Positions 1 through 9,777 of a stretch of DNA of 64,000 bases are shown piece after piece. The translations under genes were made by a program, and so were the position numbers. How positions within the stretch are numbered: position 1 is the first letter of the stretch; each line of letters starts with the position of its first letter. Origin of the DNA: Oxalobacteraceae bacterium. GTDB lineage: Bacteria; Pseudomonadota; Gammaproteobacteria; Burkholderiales; Burkholderiaceae_D. The DNA lies in contig CANFLV010000001.1 in NCBI GenBank assembly GCA_947448025.1, positions 62,001 to 126,000 of the forward strand, written 5' to 3'. The notes beneath the pieces are model-generated. The model did no database searches. It had not been told where the DNA came from and saw only the letters and a program-made list of their open reading frames with translations.

Positions 1-2
1 CA

Positions 3-1940
3 TCAGTCATCGCGGCGAATGCTGCTGCCGCAGCCGTTACCAAGGAAGTGAAAGAACGCGAAGTCCATCGTGGCGAGACGCTGTCGCAAATCGCGCGGGA
101 AAACAAGCCCGAGGGCATTTCGTTGGACCAGATGCTCGTGGCTCTGTACCGCAGCAATCCCGACGCCTTCATCGGCAAGAACATGAACCGCCTGCGCACC
201 GGCACCATCCTCGCGCTGCCGGATGCCAGTGTTGCTGCGGGCGCGAGCACAGGCGAAGCCCATCATATCGTGATGGCGCAAGCTGCCGATTTCAATGAAT
301 ACCGTAATCAGCTCGCCGGGCAAGTCGCGAAGTCCGAGGCGAAGCCAGCCAGTGACGCAAAGAATACCGCCTCCGGCAAGATCACCGCCAAAGTCGCTGA
401 AGCCGCCGCCCCGGCCGATGAGGCCAAGGACAAACTGAAGCTGTCCAAGTCGGTGGCTGCTGGCGCCGACAAGGCCTCCGGGCCATCGGAGTCGGCCGAA
501 GACAAGATTGCCCGCGACAAGGCGCAGGACGAATCGGCAGCACGCGTAAAGGAACTGGAGCGCATCGTCAGCGATTTGCAAAAAGTCGCGGAGATGAAGA
601 ACAAGGATCTGGCCGAGCGCCAGAAGCAGGCGGATGCCGCGCAAGCCAAACCAGTCGAGGAGGCGCCGAAAGCGTCGGCCTCTGTTGCCGCCACGGCAGC
701 AACAACTGCGTCGTCCAAACCCGCCGTCGTTGCTGCGCCCCCGGCGGTCACGCCTTCCGCTAACCTGCTCGACAATCCTCTGGTCTTGCCCGGCGTCGGC
801 ATCTTGCTGACCTTGCTGGGTAGCCTCGGCTTCATGGCCGCGCGCCGCAAACGCCAGACGCAACAAAACGAAGAGCAGGGATTCAACGAGCCTGGTCTGG
901 AAAGTAATTCGATCTTCGATGCCCCCGGCGGTCAGCGCGTGGATACCGATAACAGCGTTTTCAATTCCGGCTTTTTACCGACCGGCGATCAGACGGTAAC
1001 TAATGAAGTCGATCCAGTCGCCGAAGCCGATGTCTATATCGCGTATGGCCGTGACGCCCAGGCTGAAGAAATTCTCAAGGAAGCTTTACGCATCAATCCT
1101 TTACGCTATCTGGTGCGCGTCAAGCTGCTCGAAATTTATGCGAACCGCAAGGATGTGGCGACCTTCGCTGCTTTAGCGGGCGAGATGCATGGCATGACCG
1201 GTGGCAAAGGCGAGCTGTGGGCGCAGGTTGTCTTACTCGGGCTGGGTATCGATCCGGATAATCCCTTGTATGCTGGCAGCACTAGCCCTGTGGTGGACGC
1301 GGCGCTGCCTGAGTCTGTCGCTATGGCTGCAGTCGATGATGTCAATGCTGACGAGGACAAGGCGCTGGATCTCCCTGCAGCCCAGCCAGATGCGGTCGTG
1401 CAAGAAGCGGCGCCTGCCGTGCCAGTAGCGCCTGCGGGCAAATCTATCCTGGCCAGTAACATTGACGATATCAATTTCGACTTCCTTGAAGACGACAAGG
1501 ATAAGCCTGCACCTGCCGCTGCCAAGTCTAATGCTGTCATGTCTCCAGCAGAACTCGAGAGTGAATTCGCGCTGCTCGAGGCGGCGCTGGCCATGAGTGG
1601 TGATGTATCGGCTGGCGCCACGCCTGCGCCGGTGCCACTCGACTTCGACCTGACCGATATTACGCTGGATCTGAGTCCGCAAGACAAAGACGCAGTCAAG
1701 CCGGAGGCGGATGCCACGGTCGTGCAGGCAATGGATGGACTCGGTGAATTTGAGCTCGATATCAGTGAAACTGGCGGGAATGCCGATCACGCTGAGATGG
1801 TCACCAAGCTCGACCTGGCCGCTGCCTACGAGGAAATCGGCGACAAGGAAGGCGCGCGTGAATTACTCGAGGAAGTCGTCGCTGGCGGCACACCTGAGCA
1901 AATAGCAAAAGCGAAAGCCTTACTGCAACGTCTCGCATAA
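3..1940 (+). CDS. fimV: FimV/TspA-type inner-membrane hub protein (5' end cut by window edge)
   Basis: The reading frame is open to the left edge, so this is the C-terminal part of a longer protein; the first in-frame GTG at 48 is not a credible start because coding sequence continues upstream of it. Counting from that GTG: a LysM-like peptidoglycan-binding segment at about residues 4-57 (RGETLSQIA, then NPDAFI and NRLRTG), an Ala/Lys-rich linker, a short coiled coil near 160-200, one membrane span at about 245-265 followed by ARRKRQ, a cytoplasmic TPR-like part near 320-405 (AEADVYIAYGR) and the conserved C-terminal FimV motif near 585-630. The cytoplasmic half is acidic, as usual in the family. 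In Pseudomonas FimV organises type IV pili and polar signalling; the same role here is inferred. It ends in front of a clear terminator, separating it from truA. Confidence 0.93.
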   Translation, partial: SVIAANAAAAAVTKEVKEREVHRGETLSQIARENKPEGISLDQMLVALYRSNPDAFIGKNMNRLRTGTILALPDASVAAGASTGEAHHIVMAQAADFNEYRNQLAGQVAKSEAKPASDAKNTASGKITAKVAEAAAPADEAKDKLKLSKSVAAGADKASGPSESAEDKIARDKAQDESAARVKELERIVSDLQKVAEMKNKDLAERQKQADAAQAKPVEEAPKASASVAATAATTASSKPAVVAAPPAVTPSANLLDNPLVLPGVGILLTLLGSLGFMAARRKRQTQQNEEQGFNEPGLESNSIFDAPGGQRVDTDNSVFNSGFLPTGDQTVTNEVDPVAEADVYIAYGRDAQAEEILKEALRINPLRYLVRVKLLEIYANRKDVATFAALAGEMHGMTGGKGELWAQVVLLGLGIDPDNPLYAGSTSPVVDAALPESVAMAAVDDVNADEDKALDLPAAQPDAVVQEAAPAVPVAPAGKSILASNIDDINFDFLEDDKDKPAPAAAKSNAVMSPAELESEFALLEAALAMSGDVSAGATPAPVPLDFDLTDITLDLSPQDKDAVKPEADATVVQAMDGLGEFELDISETGGNADHAEMVTKLDLAAAYEEIGDKEGARELLEEVVAGGTPEQIAKAKALLQRLA

Positions 1941-1971
1941 ATCATCGGCCAGTGCGCTGGCCGCTCACTAC

Positions 1972-2005
1972 CGGGCGCCGCATTGCGGGCGCCCGTTTAT
2001 TTTTT
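1972..2005 (+). terminator. Rho-independent terminator after fimV
   Basis: Perfect 8-bp stem CGGGCGCC (1972-1979) with GGCGCCCG (1988-1995), 8-nt loop, then a T-rich run (1996-2005). It lies just upstream of the TTG used for truA, which rules out the more upstream in-frame TTG at 1983 as a start because that codon sits inside the hairpin. Confidence 0.88.
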
Positions 2006-2018
2006 ACGGAATCCTCGC

Positions 2019-2825
2019 TTGAAACGACTCGCTCTCGGCATCCAGTATGACGGCGCCCCCTGGCAAGGCTGGCAAACGCAGCCGAATGGTTCGACCGTAC
2101 AAGACCGTCTTGAAACCGCACTGGCAAAATTCGCCGGCAGCCCGGTCGCGACTACCTGCGCCGGCCGCACTGATACGGGCGTCCATGCGCTGGCGCAGGT
2201 CGTGCACTTCGATACGGAACTCACGCGCGACAGCAGTTCCTGGCTACGCGGCGTCAATAGTTTTTTGCCGCCGTCGATCGCCGTGCGCTGGGCTGTTGAA
2301 GTACCGCTCACGGGCGACGATGACGACTTCCATGCGCGCTTCAGTGCCCGAGCCAGAACTTACCAATACGTCTTGTATAACCATCCGGTGCGCGCGCCGC
2401 TCATGGCGGGCAAGGTCGGCTGGTGCTTTCGGCCACTCGATCTCGCAGCGATGCAATCCGCTGCCGCCTGCCTGATCGGCACCCACGATTTTTCCGCCTT
2501 CCGTTCCTCGCAATGCCAGGCCAAATCGCCGATCAAATCCCTGTATGAAATTCGCATCGAGCGCCACGGCGACCTGATCGTGGTGACCTTGCGCGCCAGC
2601 GCTTTCCTGCATCACATGGTGCGCAATATTGTTGGCTCGCTCATATATTGCGGTATCGGCAAACACCCACCGGAGTGGCTCGCGCAAATTCTCGAGGGCC
2701 GCGAGCGTCAATTCGCCGCGCCGACTTTCATGCCGGACGGGCTGTATCTCGCCGCGATTGAATACGACGCAAAATGGGCCTTGCCGCAGGAAGCGCTCAG
2801 TGCGTTACCATGGCTGCCTGCCTGA
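2019..2825 (+). CDS. truA: tRNA pseudouridine(38-40) synthase TruA
   Basis: Isomerises uridines 38, 39 and 40 in the anticodon arm of tRNAs. The protein is 268 aa, normal for TruA, and carries the catalytic motif GRTDTGVHA at about 49-57, with Asp52 as the nucleophile; the C-terminal part has the conserved [11 protein letters not shown] segment. I place the start at TTG 2019 (reads [11 protein letters not shown]), since the only longer option falls in the fimV terminator; no strong ribosome-binding site is visible, so the exact start is the least certain part. It is followed after 24 bases by trpF, probably in one transcript, the usual arrangement in Burkholderiales. Confidence 0.95.
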   Translation: MKRLALGIQYDGAPWQGWQTQPNGSTVQDRLETALAKFAGSPVATTCAGRTDTGVHALAQVVHFDTELTRDSSSWLRGVNSFLPPSIAVRWAVEVPLTGDDDDFHARFSARARTYQYVLYNHPVRAPLMAGKVGWCFRPLDLAAMQSAAACLIGTHDFSAFRSSQCQAKSPIKSLYEIRIERHGDLIVVTLRASAFLHHMVRNIVGSLIYCGIGKHPPEWLAQILEGRERQFAAPTFMPDGLYLAAIEYDAKWALPQEALSALPWLPA

Positions 2826-2849
2826 CTCATTACTGGATTGAAGCTGCCA

Positions 2850-3530
2850 ATGCGTACCCGAATTAAAATTTGCGGCCTGACCCGCGCTGACGATATTGCC
2901 GCTGCCGCGAATGCCGGCGCCGATGCCCTCGGCTTTGTTTTTTATGCGGCCAGTCCACGTTATGTGACGCCGGCGCAGGCCGCGCAATTGATCGCGCTGG
3001 TGCCGCCAATGATTACTACGGTCGGACTCTTCGTCAATGCGACGCCGCAGGAGGTCGCCGAAGTCGTGCGGATTGCGCCGGTAGCGATCCTGCAATTTCA
3101 TGGCGACGAGACTGTGGAGCAGTGCATCGCGGCCGCCGAATTGGCGAATCGCCCGTTTTTGCGCGCAGTCAGGGTGCGCGCCGATACAAAAGCTGCCGAT
3201 TTGTTAGAATACGAGTCGCAATATCGAATTGCCAGCAGTGGCAAAGGCGGAAAATTCGCCGGGCTGCTGCTCGATGCCTTCGTTGAAGGTTATGGTGGTG
3301 GTGGAAAGGTATTTGATTGGTCTCTCATTCCAGAAGAACTCGCGCCTCGGGTCGTTTTAAGTGGTGGCTTGAGCGTACAAAACGCGACTGACGCAGTGTT
3401 GCGGGTACGTCCCTGGGCGGTCGACATCAGCAGTGGTGTCGAACTGCAAAAAGGGATCAAGGACGCCGCCGCCATCCATGCCTTCATCGCCGCCGTGCAG
3501 ACCGCTGATCAAGCAATCAACGCCGGCTAA
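2850..3530 (+). CDS. trpF: Phosphoribosylanthranilate isomerase TrpF
   Basis: Third step of tryptophan synthesis: Amadori rearrangement of N-(5'-phosphoribosyl)anthranilate to CdRP. A 226-aa single-domain TIM barrel. The N-terminal motif RIKICGLT holds the catalytic Cys8, and LLLDAF holds the general-acid Asp; the phosphate-binding VVLSGGL loop is near the C-terminus. I start at ATG 2850 (MRTRIKICG) rather than the TTG twelve bases upstream. Stand-alone trpF ahead of trpB and trpA, rather than a trpC-F fusion, is the common layout in beta- and gammaproteobacteria such as Pseudomonas and Burkholderia. Confidence 0.96.
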   Translation: MRTRIKICGLTRADDIAAAANAGADALGFVFYAASPRYVTPAQAAQLIALVPPMITTVGLFVNATPQEVAEVVRIAPVAILQFHGDETVEQCIAAAELANRPFLRAVRVRADTKAADLLEYESQYRIASSGKGGKFAGLLLDAFVEGYGGGGKVFDWSLIPEELAPRVVLSGGLSVQNATDAVLRVRPWAVDISSGVELQKGIKDAAAIHAFIAAVQTADQAINAG

Positions 3531-3557
3531 ATCAAAATTTTTCGAAGTGGGTACACC

Positions 3558-4796
3558 ATGTCACACCAGACCGCGGCCAGCTATGTTGCTGAACACGCCG
3601 AACATTACAATTTCCCCGACCTGCATGGCCATTTCGGCCCTTACGGCGGCGCCTTCGTGTCCGAGACACTCACGCATGCGCTCGAAGAACTGATAGGCCT
3701 GTACGAAAAATACAGTACCGACCCCGAGTTCCTCGCCGAATTCCATTATGAACTCAAACATTTCGTTGGCCGTCCAAGCCCGATCTATCACGCCAAACGC
3801 TGGTCCGAAGAAATGGGCGGCGCGCAAATCTACTTCAAGCGCGAAGACCTGAATCACACCGGCGCGCACAAGATCAACAATGTGATCGGCCAGGCCCTGC
3901 TCGCCAAACGCATGGGCAAGCCACGCGTCATTGCCGAGACCGGCGCCGGTCAGCATGGCGTGGCGACGGCGACGATTTGCGCGCGCTTCGGCCTTGAATG
4001 CGTAGTCTACATGGGTAGCGAAGACGTCAAGCGCCAAGCGCAGAACGTCTACCGCATGCGCCTGCTCGGCGCGACCGTGGTGCCAGTCGAATCCGGCTCC
4101 AAGACTTTGAAGGATGCGCTCAATGAAGCCATGCGCGACTGGGTCACGAATGTCGAGAATACTTTCTACATCATTGGTACTGTCGCCGGCCCCCATCCGT
4201 ATCCGATGATGGTGCGCGACTTCCAGTCCGTCATTGGCAATGAGTGCATAGAACAGATGCCGCTGATGACCGGACGCCAGCCGGATTACGTGATGGCTTG
4301 CATCGGCGGCGGCTCGAATGCGATGGGTATTTTCCATCCCTATATCGATCATCATGATGTGCAGTTGATCGGCGTTGAAGCGGCGGGCGAGGGCATCGCC
4401 ACTGGCAAGCATTCGGCCACGCTCACCGAAGGCACGCCCGGCGTGTTGCATGGTAATCGCACTTACCTGCTGCAGGACGAAGACGGCCAGATCATTGAGA
4501 CGCATTCGGTCTCTGCCGGTCTCGACTATCCCGGCGTCGGCCCGGAACACGCCTGGTTGAAGGATATCGGTCGCGCGCAATATGTTGCTGTCACTGACGA
4601 GGAGGCGATCGCCGCCTTCCATCACTGCTGCCAGATCGAGGGCATTATCCCGGCGCTGGAAACCTCGCATGCGCTAGCTTACGCGGCGACCTTTGCGGCG
4701 ACCCTGCCCAAGGACAAGACCATCCTCGTGAACCTGTCCGGTCGCGGCGACAAGGACATGCATACCGTGGCTGAACGCATGGGCATGAAATTCTAA
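3558..4796 (+). CDS. trpB: Tryptophan synthase beta subunit TrpB
   Basis: Condenses indole with L-serine to form tryptophan using PLP, in an alpha2-beta2 complex with TrpA. It is 412 aa; the PLP-binding lysine is Lys105 in the motif GAHKINN, and the phosphate-binding loop GGGSNAMG is present. The N-terminal PYGGAFV segment marks it as a TrpB1-type protein that partners a TrpA. It starts 27 bases after trpF and ends 21 bases before trpA, so the three genes are almost certainly cotranscribed. Confidence 0.98.
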   Translation: MSHQTAASYVAEHAEHYNFPDLHGHFGPYGGAFVSETLTHALEELIGLYEKYSTDPEFLAEFHYELKHFVGRPSPIYHAKRWSEEMGGAQIYFKREDLNHTGAHKINNVIGQALLAKRMGKPRVIAETGAGQHGVATATICARFGLECVVYMGSEDVKRQAQNVYRMRLLGATVVPVESGSKTLKDALNEAMRDWVTNVENTFYIIGTVAGPHPYPMMVRDFQSVIGNECIEQMPLMTGRQPDYVMACIGGGSNAMGIFHPYIDHHDVQLIGVEAAGEGIATGKHSATLTEGTPGVLHGNRTYLLQDEDGQIIETHSVSAGLDYPGVGPEHAWLKDIGRAQYVAVTDEEAIAAFHHCCQIEGIIPALETSHALAYAATFAATLPKDKTILVNLSGRGDKDMHTVAERMGMKF

Positions 4797-4817
4797 ACAT
4801 CCTTCGAAAAAAAACTC

Positions 4818-5627
4818 ATGTCCAGAATCAAATCAACGTTAGCCGCGCTCGCCGCGCAACACAAAAAAGGCCTGATCCCCTTCATCACTGCCGGCGATCC
4901 GTCGCCGGCGCTGACAGTGCCGCTGATGCATGCATTGGTCGACGGCGGCGCTGATATCATCGAACTCGGCGTGCCGTTTTCGGATCCGATGGCGGATGGT
5001 CCGGTTATCCAGCGCGCTTCCGAGCGGGCGCTGGCGCAGGGCGTGACCCTGCGTAAGGTGCTGCAATTCGTGGTCGAATTCCGCCGCACGAATACGCATA
5101 CACCCATCGTGCTGATGGGTTATGCCAATCCGATCGAGCGCATGGGCATGGCCGCCTTTATCGATGCGGCTCAGACGGCTGGTGTCGATGGCGTGCTGGT
5201 CGTCGATTATCCGCCCGAGGAATGTGAAGACTTCGCCGCTGCCATGCACGCTGCTGGCATGGATACCATTTTCCTGCTGGCACCGACGTCGACAGAGGAA
5301 CGCATTGCCAGTGTCGGCAAGATCGCCAGCGGCTATGTGTATTACGTGTCGCTGAAAGGCGTGACCGGTTCCGGTGCACTTGATCTGGACGCGGTCGCCG
5401 AGATGATCCCGCGCATCAAGCGCCATGTCAGCGTGCCGGTCGGCGTCGGCTTCGGCATTCGCGACGCGGCAACGGCGAAGGCCATCGCGGCAGTGTCGGA
5501 TGCGGTCGTGATCGGCAGTCGCATCATTCAGGAGCTGGAAACGACACCGCATGATGCGGCTGCTAATGCCGTGAAGACATTTATCAGTGGCATCCGTAAG
5601 GCCCTGGATGAATTGACGCCCGGATAA
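4818..5627 (+). CDS. trpA: Tryptophan synthase alpha subunit TrpA
   Basis: Cleaves indole-3-glycerol phosphate to indole and glyceraldehyde 3-phosphate; indole passes to TrpB through the tunnel of the complex. The 269-aa TIM barrel has both catalytic acids in their standard places, Glu49 in ELGVPFSDP and Asp60 in MADGP, and a C-terminal phosphate loop GFGIRD. It closes the trpFBA block; a candidate promoter for accD lies in the 114-base gap behind it. Confidence 0.98.
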   Translation: MSRIKSTLAALAAQHKKGLIPFITAGDPSPALTVPLMHALVDGGADIIELGVPFSDPMADGPVIQRASERALAQGVTLRKVLQFVVEFRRTNTHTPIVLMGYANPIERMGMAAFIDAAQTAGVDGVLVVDYPPEECEDFAAAMHAAGMDTIFLLAPTSTEERIASVGKIASGYVYYVSLKGVTGSGALDLDAVAEMIPRIKRHVSVPVGVGFGIRDAATAKAIAAVSDAVVIGSRIIQELETTPHDAAANAVKTFISGIRKALDELTPG

Positions 5628-5647
5628 CTATCCAATCGCTTAAAAAA

Positions 5648-5676
5648 GTGTCAACATAGTGACCATCATTTATATT
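5648..5676 (+). promoter_or_regulatory. Candidate sigma-70 promoter for accD
   Basis: GTGTCA, 17-base spacer, TATATT (four and five of six consensus positions) in the trpA-accD gap, about 60 bases before the accD start. Sequence match only; accD may also be read from the trp transcript. Confidence 0.35.
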
Positions 5677-5741
5677 CTACACCCGCCGGAAATCTTCTAA
5701 AAAAGGTACAATTCGGCTGGTAAAAATTGACTGAGGTCACT

Positions 5742-6614
5742 ATGAGTTGGCTAGAAAAACTGCTTCCCCCGCGCATCCAGCGTTCCGACGCGGCGTCGCG
5801 CAAGTCGGTTCCCGAAGGTCTCTGGGTCAAATGCCCCTCCTGTGAAGCAGTGCTGTACCGCACTGACCTCGAATCCAATCTCCATGTTTGTCCGAAATGC
5901 AGTCACCATATGCGCATCCGTGCTCGTGATCGCCTTGACGCCCTGCTCGATGCCGGCGGGCGTTATGAAATCGGCCAGGAAATCCTGCCGGTCGATACGC
6001 TCAAATTCAAAGACAGTAAAAAGTATTCTGATCGCCTGAAATCCGCGCTGGACGCGACCGGCGAGACGGATGCGCTGATCGCGCTCGGCGGCTCGATCAT
6101 GAGCTTGCCCGTCGTCGTCGCCTGTTTCGAATTCGAATTCATGGCCGGCACCATGGGCTCAGTCGTTGGTGAGCGCTTCGTTCGCGCAGCGCAGGTCGCG
6201 CTCGAGCAAAAGGTGCCGTTCATCTGTATCGCGGCGTCGGGCGGTGCGCGCATGCAGGAAGGTTTGCTGTCGCTGATGCAGATGGCCAAAACGACGTCGA
6301 TGCTGACCAAGTTGTCGCAAAAGAAAATACCGTTCATTTCGGTGCTGACCGACCCGACCACGGGTGGCGTATCGGCATCATTCGCCTTCATGGGCGACGT
6401 CGTGATCGGTGAGCCGAAAGCCCTGATCGGCTTTGCCGGTCCGCGCGTGATCGAAAACACCGTGCGTGAAAAGCTGCCGGAAGGCTTCCAGCGTTCGGAA
6501 TTCCTGCTGCAAAAAGGCGCCATCGACATGATCGTTGACCGTCGCAAGATGCGCGAAGAAATCGCGCATCTGCTGGCCCTGCTGCAAAACCAGGCCGCCG
6601 AAGTGCTGGCCTGA
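5742..6614 (+). CDS. accD: Acetyl-CoA carboxylase carboxyltransferase beta subunit AccD
   Basis: Transfers the carboxyl group from carboxybiotin to acetyl-CoA with AccA, making malonyl-CoA for fatty acid synthesis. The start is ATG 5742 ([10 protein letters not shown]), preceded by the ribosome-binding site TGAGGT; the upstream TTG is not needed. 290 aa. An N-terminal zinc ribbon has Cys31, Cys34, Cys50 and Cys53 (CPSC, CPKC), followed by the crotonase-like carboxyltransferase core with the SGGARMQEG oxyanion motif. Position between trpA and folC is conserved across Pseudomonas and Burkholderia. A strong terminator follows, although folC may still receive read-through. Confidence 0.97.
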   Translation: MSWLEKLLPPRIQRSDAASRKSVPEGLWVKCPSCEAVLYRTDLESNLHVCPKCSHHMRIRARDRLDALLDAGGRYEIGQEILPVDTLKFKDSKKYSDRLKSALDATGETDALIALGGSIMSLPVVVACFEFEFMAGTMGSVVGERFVRAAQVALEQKVPFICIAASGGARMQEGLLSLMQMAKTTSMLTKLSQKKIPFISVLTDPTTGGVSASFAFMGDVVIGEPKALIGFAGPRVIENTVREKLPEGFQRSEFLLQKGAIDMIVDRRKMREEIAHLLALLQNQAAEVLA

Positions 6615-6630
6615 TCGACGCTGCCCATGC

Positions 6631-6665
6631 AAAAAAAGCCACCGCAAAAGCCGGTGGCTTTTTTA
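6631..6665 (+). terminator. Rho-independent terminator after accD
   Basis: Stem GCCACCG (6638-6644) with CGGTGGC (6652-6658), flanked by an A7 run before and a T6 run after, so the stem extends into A-T pairs. Textbook form; the symmetric A/T flanks would also let it work on the other strand. Confidence 0.92.
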
Positions 6666-6765
6666 TGCAGGTGCCAGCGCTGCATGCCAAAAATACACGC
6701 TTGAATATCGACTTTACATCGCCGCATTCATCGCCATCTATTCTCTGCCTTCAGGTCCTGACTCC

Positions 6766-8055
6766 ATGCACACTGCACTCCACACGCTGACAGAATGGCT
6801 GACCATTCTTGAATCGCGCCATCCGACCGTCATCGAGCTCGGTTTGCAGCGCGTGGCCGCTGTCAAGGAGCGCCTCGGCATTGCCTATGACTGTCCGGTC
6901 ATCATCGTCGGCGGCACCAATGGCAAGGGTTCCACCTGCGCCTATCTTGAAGCCATCCTGCTGCACGCCGGTTACAAGGTCGGCTTGCATACGTCGCCGC
7001 ACCTGCTGCATTTCAATGAGCGCGCGCGTCTGGGTGGCGAGGCTGTCAGTGACGCCGTGCTGGTCGAACAGTTCGAGGCAGTCGAGGCGGCGCGCGGCGA
7101 TATTTCGCTGACCTATTTCGAATTCACGCTACTGGCCATCATGCGCTTGTTCGCGCAGTCCGGTCTGGATGCGGTGATTTTTGAAGTCGGTCTGGGCGGA
7201 CGACTTGATGCCGTCAATGTGCTCGATGCCGATGTCGCCATCGTTACCAGCATCGATATTGATCACACCGAATACCTTGGCACGACGCGCGAGCAGATCG
7301 GTTTTGAAAAGGCCGGTATTTTCCGCGCTGGCCGCACCGCCATTTGCAGCGACCCTGTGCCACCGGCGTCGCTGGTGGCACATGCAGAAGCAATCGGCGC
7401 TGACCTGTGGCTGCTCGGCCGCGATTTCAATTATGCCGGCGACAAGCAGCAATGGAATTACGGCGGCCGTGGCCAAAGGCGCAATTCACTCGCCTATCCG
7501 AGCTTGCGCGGCGCGAACCAGTTACTGAACGCTTCGGCGGCCTTGGCGGCGCTCGAAAGCCTGCGCCATCGTTTGCCAGTCGGCGCGCAGGAAGTCCGCA
7601 CCGGGCTCGTGCTGGTCGATTTGCCAGGGCGCTTCCAGGTCTTGCCGGGTCGTCCGACCGTCGTGCTGGATGTCGCGCACAATCCGCATGCGGCAGCAAC
7701 GCTGGCGCAAAATTTGAATAATATGGGCTTTCATCGCTTCACTTATGCCGTGTTCGGCGCGATGCATGACAAGGATATCGATGGCGTATTGGCGCAGCTC
7801 GAAGGCGTGATCGACCACTGGTGCTTGACTGATTTGCCGGCGCCGCGTGGTGCCACTGCGCTGCAAGTTCAGCAGCTGCTGCAAGCGCGCGGCTTTAAAG
7901 CTTCAGATGAGAGCAGCATCGCCATGTTTGCCGATCCGGCCGCTGCCTATGCAAATGCCATCAGTCGTGCAGCTGAGAATGATAGAATCGTGGTATTCGG
8001 ATCATTCGTGACTGTCGCGGGCGTCATGGCTGCGCAGAATCGCGCGAACCACTAA
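6766..8055 (+). CDS. folC: Bifunctional dihydrofolate synthase / folylpolyglutamate synthase FolC
   Basis: Joins L-glutamate to dihydropteroate and then adds further glutamates to reduced folates, using ATP. 429 aa from ATG 6766; longer in-frame starts run through the accD terminator and are rejected. The P-loop GGTNGKGST is at about 49-57, the Mur-ligase central motif (HTEYLG, then KAGIFR) follows, and the C-terminal VLDVAHNPHA motif is typical of the family. Context folC-dedD-cvpA-purF matches the E. coli order and supports the assignment. Confidence 0.96.
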   Translation: MHTALHTLTEWLTILESRHPTVIELGLQRVAAVKERLGIAYDCPVIIVGGTNGKGSTCAYLEAILLHAGYKVGLHTSPHLLHFNERARLGGEAVSDAVLVEQFEAVEAARGDISLTYFEFTLLAIMRLFAQSGLDAVIFEVGLGGRLDAVNVLDADVAIVTSIDIDHTEYLGTTREQIGFEKAGIFRAGRTAICSDPVPPASLVAHAEAIGADLWLLGRDFNYAGDKQQWNYGGRGQRRNSLAYPSLRGANQLLNASAALAALESLRHRLPVGAQEVRTGLVLVDLPGRFQVLPGRPTVVLDVAHNPHAAATLAQNLNNMGFHRFTYAVFGAMHDKDIDGVLAQLEGVIDHWCLTDLPAPRGATALQVQQLLQARGFKASDESSIAMFADPAAAYANAISRAAENDRIVVFGSFVTVAGVMAAQNRANH

Positions 8056-8132
8056 TTATCCGGTCAGGCCAGCGATGCAGTTTTTGTCCGGCCTGTCCCT
8101 TATCCACACTGCAGAACTACACTACTGACCGC

Positions 8133-9242
8133 ATGGGTTTGCTTTCATTCCTCAATAAAAAGAAACAGGATAGCGCGCACGTCGAGCCTGCCTACAAATC
8201 GCGCCAGGACGATGCGCCGGCTGCGGCGCGCGGTCGCGGCAAAGAACGCAAGGAGCGCGCCGAACGCAAGGATCACGGCAACGAGCCAGCCGATCCGGTG
8301 CTGCCTGAAAAAAAACGCGCGCGCCGGCGCCTGTTGGGTGCGGTAGCCCTTGTCGTCGCGGTCGTAATCGGTTTGCCGATGGTGCTGGATTCCGAGCCCA
8401 AGCCGCTGGCTGATGATATCGCCATCAGGATTCCTTCAAAAGATAAAGCAGGTTCCACGACCGACTCTGAACCACCGCCGGCGCCTGTTAAAGCGCCCGC
8501 ACAGGTCGCAGTGCCACCGAAGGCTGCATCGCTGGCTTCTTCGCTCGATCCCAAGGAAGACATCATGGAATCGCCGAAGCCTGCACAGCATGCGCCGCAG
8601 GCCATTGCCAAGGCCGATAGTAAAACACCATCGGCGCTCAAACCTGCAGTCGCTGCATTAGCCGAGAACCTGTCGCCGGCAGCCGATGAACAGAAACCGG
8701 CTGAAGTGAAGCAGGCGGAACCAAAGCTGCCTGCCGTGGCTCCAAACAAGCCTGTGGTGAATGCGTCTCCAGTGGTCGATAACTCGGCGCAGGCCAGGCA
8801 GGAAGCAGCAGCCGAGGCGCGCCGGCTAGAGGCGAAAAAAGCCGAAGCCAGGAAGGCTGAGCAGAAGAAAGCCGAACTCAAGAAAGCGGAAGCAAAAGCC
8901 GAGGCAAAAGCGAAAGCCGACGCGAAGGCCGCTGAAGCCAGGGCCGCGGCCCTGAAGCAAGCCAATGAAATCAAGGCAACGGCGCTGAAACAGGCGAACG
9001 AAGCCAAAGTCGAAAAAGTCGTGGTGCAAGTTGCCGCGTTAGCGACAACGGAAAAAATCAATGAAGTATTGGCAAAGTTGAAGAGTGCCGGGATTCAGTC
9101 CTACTCACAAAAGGTGATGACCGACGCCGGCGAACGTACGCGGATTCGCATCATCACCCCGAGCAAGGCCGACGCTGAAAAAATGCGCACCAAGCTCGCC
9201 AGCATCGGCCTGGCCGGCGCTGCGGTAGTGCCGGCACATTGA
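8133..9242 (+). CDS. dedD: SPOR-domain membrane protein, DedD-like
   Basis: A bitopic inner-membrane protein of 369 aa with a short basic cytoplasmic N-terminus, one membrane span at about 67-84, a long Pro/Ala then Ala/Lys/Glu-rich periplasmic linker (strongly helical at about 215-290) and a C-terminal SPOR domain at about 293-369 (VVVQVAAL, then RIRI). SPOR domains bind glycan strands lacking stem peptides at division septa; DedD is a division protein in E. coli. The symbol rests on the SPOR domain and the conserved folC-dedD-cvpA order, not on sequence identity along the linker, which is low-complexity and would not align. Confidence 0.85.
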   Translation: MGLLSFLNKKKQDSAHVEPAYKSRQDDAPAAARGRGKERKERAERKDHGNEPADPVLPEKKRARRRLLGAVALVVAVVIGLPMVLDSEPKPLADDIAIRIPSKDKAGSTTDSEPPPAPVKAPAQVAVPPKAASLASSLDPKEDIMESPKPAQHAPQAIAKADSKTPSALKPAVAALAENLSPAADEQKPAEVKQAEPKLPAVAPNKPVVNASPVVDNSAQARQEAAAEARRLEAKKAEARKAEQKKAELKKAEAKAEAKAKADAKAAEARAAALKQANEIKATALKQANEAKVEKVVVQVAALATTEKINEVLAKLKSAGIQSYSQKVMTDAGERTRIRIITPSKADAEKMRTKLASIGLAGAAVVPAH

Positions 9243-9270
9243 TGGTCGCAGCGATAGAGTATCTGGTCGC

Positions 9271-9759
9271 ATGAGCATCTTCGATTATCTGGTGTTGTTC
9301 GTGTTGATTTGTTCGGTGATCATCAGTACGCTGCGCGGCCTGGTGAAGGAAGTGTTGTCCCTGCTGGCGTGGATCGTGGCCTTTGTGGTCGCCAATGCCT
9401 ATAGTGAGAGTCTTGCGGCATTGCTGCCGGAGGCCGTGCCGGGACAGACGACGCGATTGATCGTGGCTTTCATTGCCCTGTTCATCGGCGTACGCATCCT
9501 GATGATGTTGCTGACCATGGCACTCGATGCACTGGTCAAGGCGAGTGGCCTTACTGTCGTGGATCGCGGCCTAGGCGGCTTGTTCGGCCTTGCGCGGGGT
9601 GCCTTGATCGTATTGGCGGCGGTACTGCTGTGTGGGATGACAGCGATACCGCAGCAAGAATTCTGGAAATCCGCATTATTGAGTCCGCTGGCGGAAACCG
9701 CCGCGCATACCATCATGCCTTTCCTGCCGCAGGATTTTGCGCGGCGCATACAGTTTTAA
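9271..9759 (+). CDS. cvpA: CvpA-family inner-membrane protein
   Basis: 162 aa, mostly hydrophobic, with about four membrane spans; begins MSIFDYLVLFVL, the usual opening of the family, and has the RGLVKEVLSLLAW segment after the first span. In E. coli cvpA is needed for colicin V production and lies directly before purF, as here (18-base gap). It has also been linked to envelope stress and bile resistance in enterics; the biochemical activity is unknown. Confidence 0.93.
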   Translation: MSIFDYLVLFVLICSVIISTLRGLVKEVLSLLAWIVAFVVANAYSESLAALLPEAVPGQTTRLIVAFIALFIGVRILMMLLTMALDALVKASGLTVVDRGLGGLFGLARGALIVLAAVLLCGMTAIPQQEFWKSALLSPLAETAAHTIMPFLPQDFARRIQF

Positions 9760-9777
9760 ATTGTTGAGGAGTACCCC

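Noticed and set aside
3561-4670. A 369-codon open frame antisense to trpB
   Set aside because: It is the GC-rich shadow of trpB: many His/Arg/Asp residues, no domain, complete overlap. Similar long antisense frames over purF, leuA, pnp, nuoD and nuoL were rejected on the same grounds.
8060-8100. Inverted repeat GGTCAGGCC..GGCCTGTCC after folC as a terminator
   Set aside because: One mismatch, a 19-base loop and no T-run after the stem.
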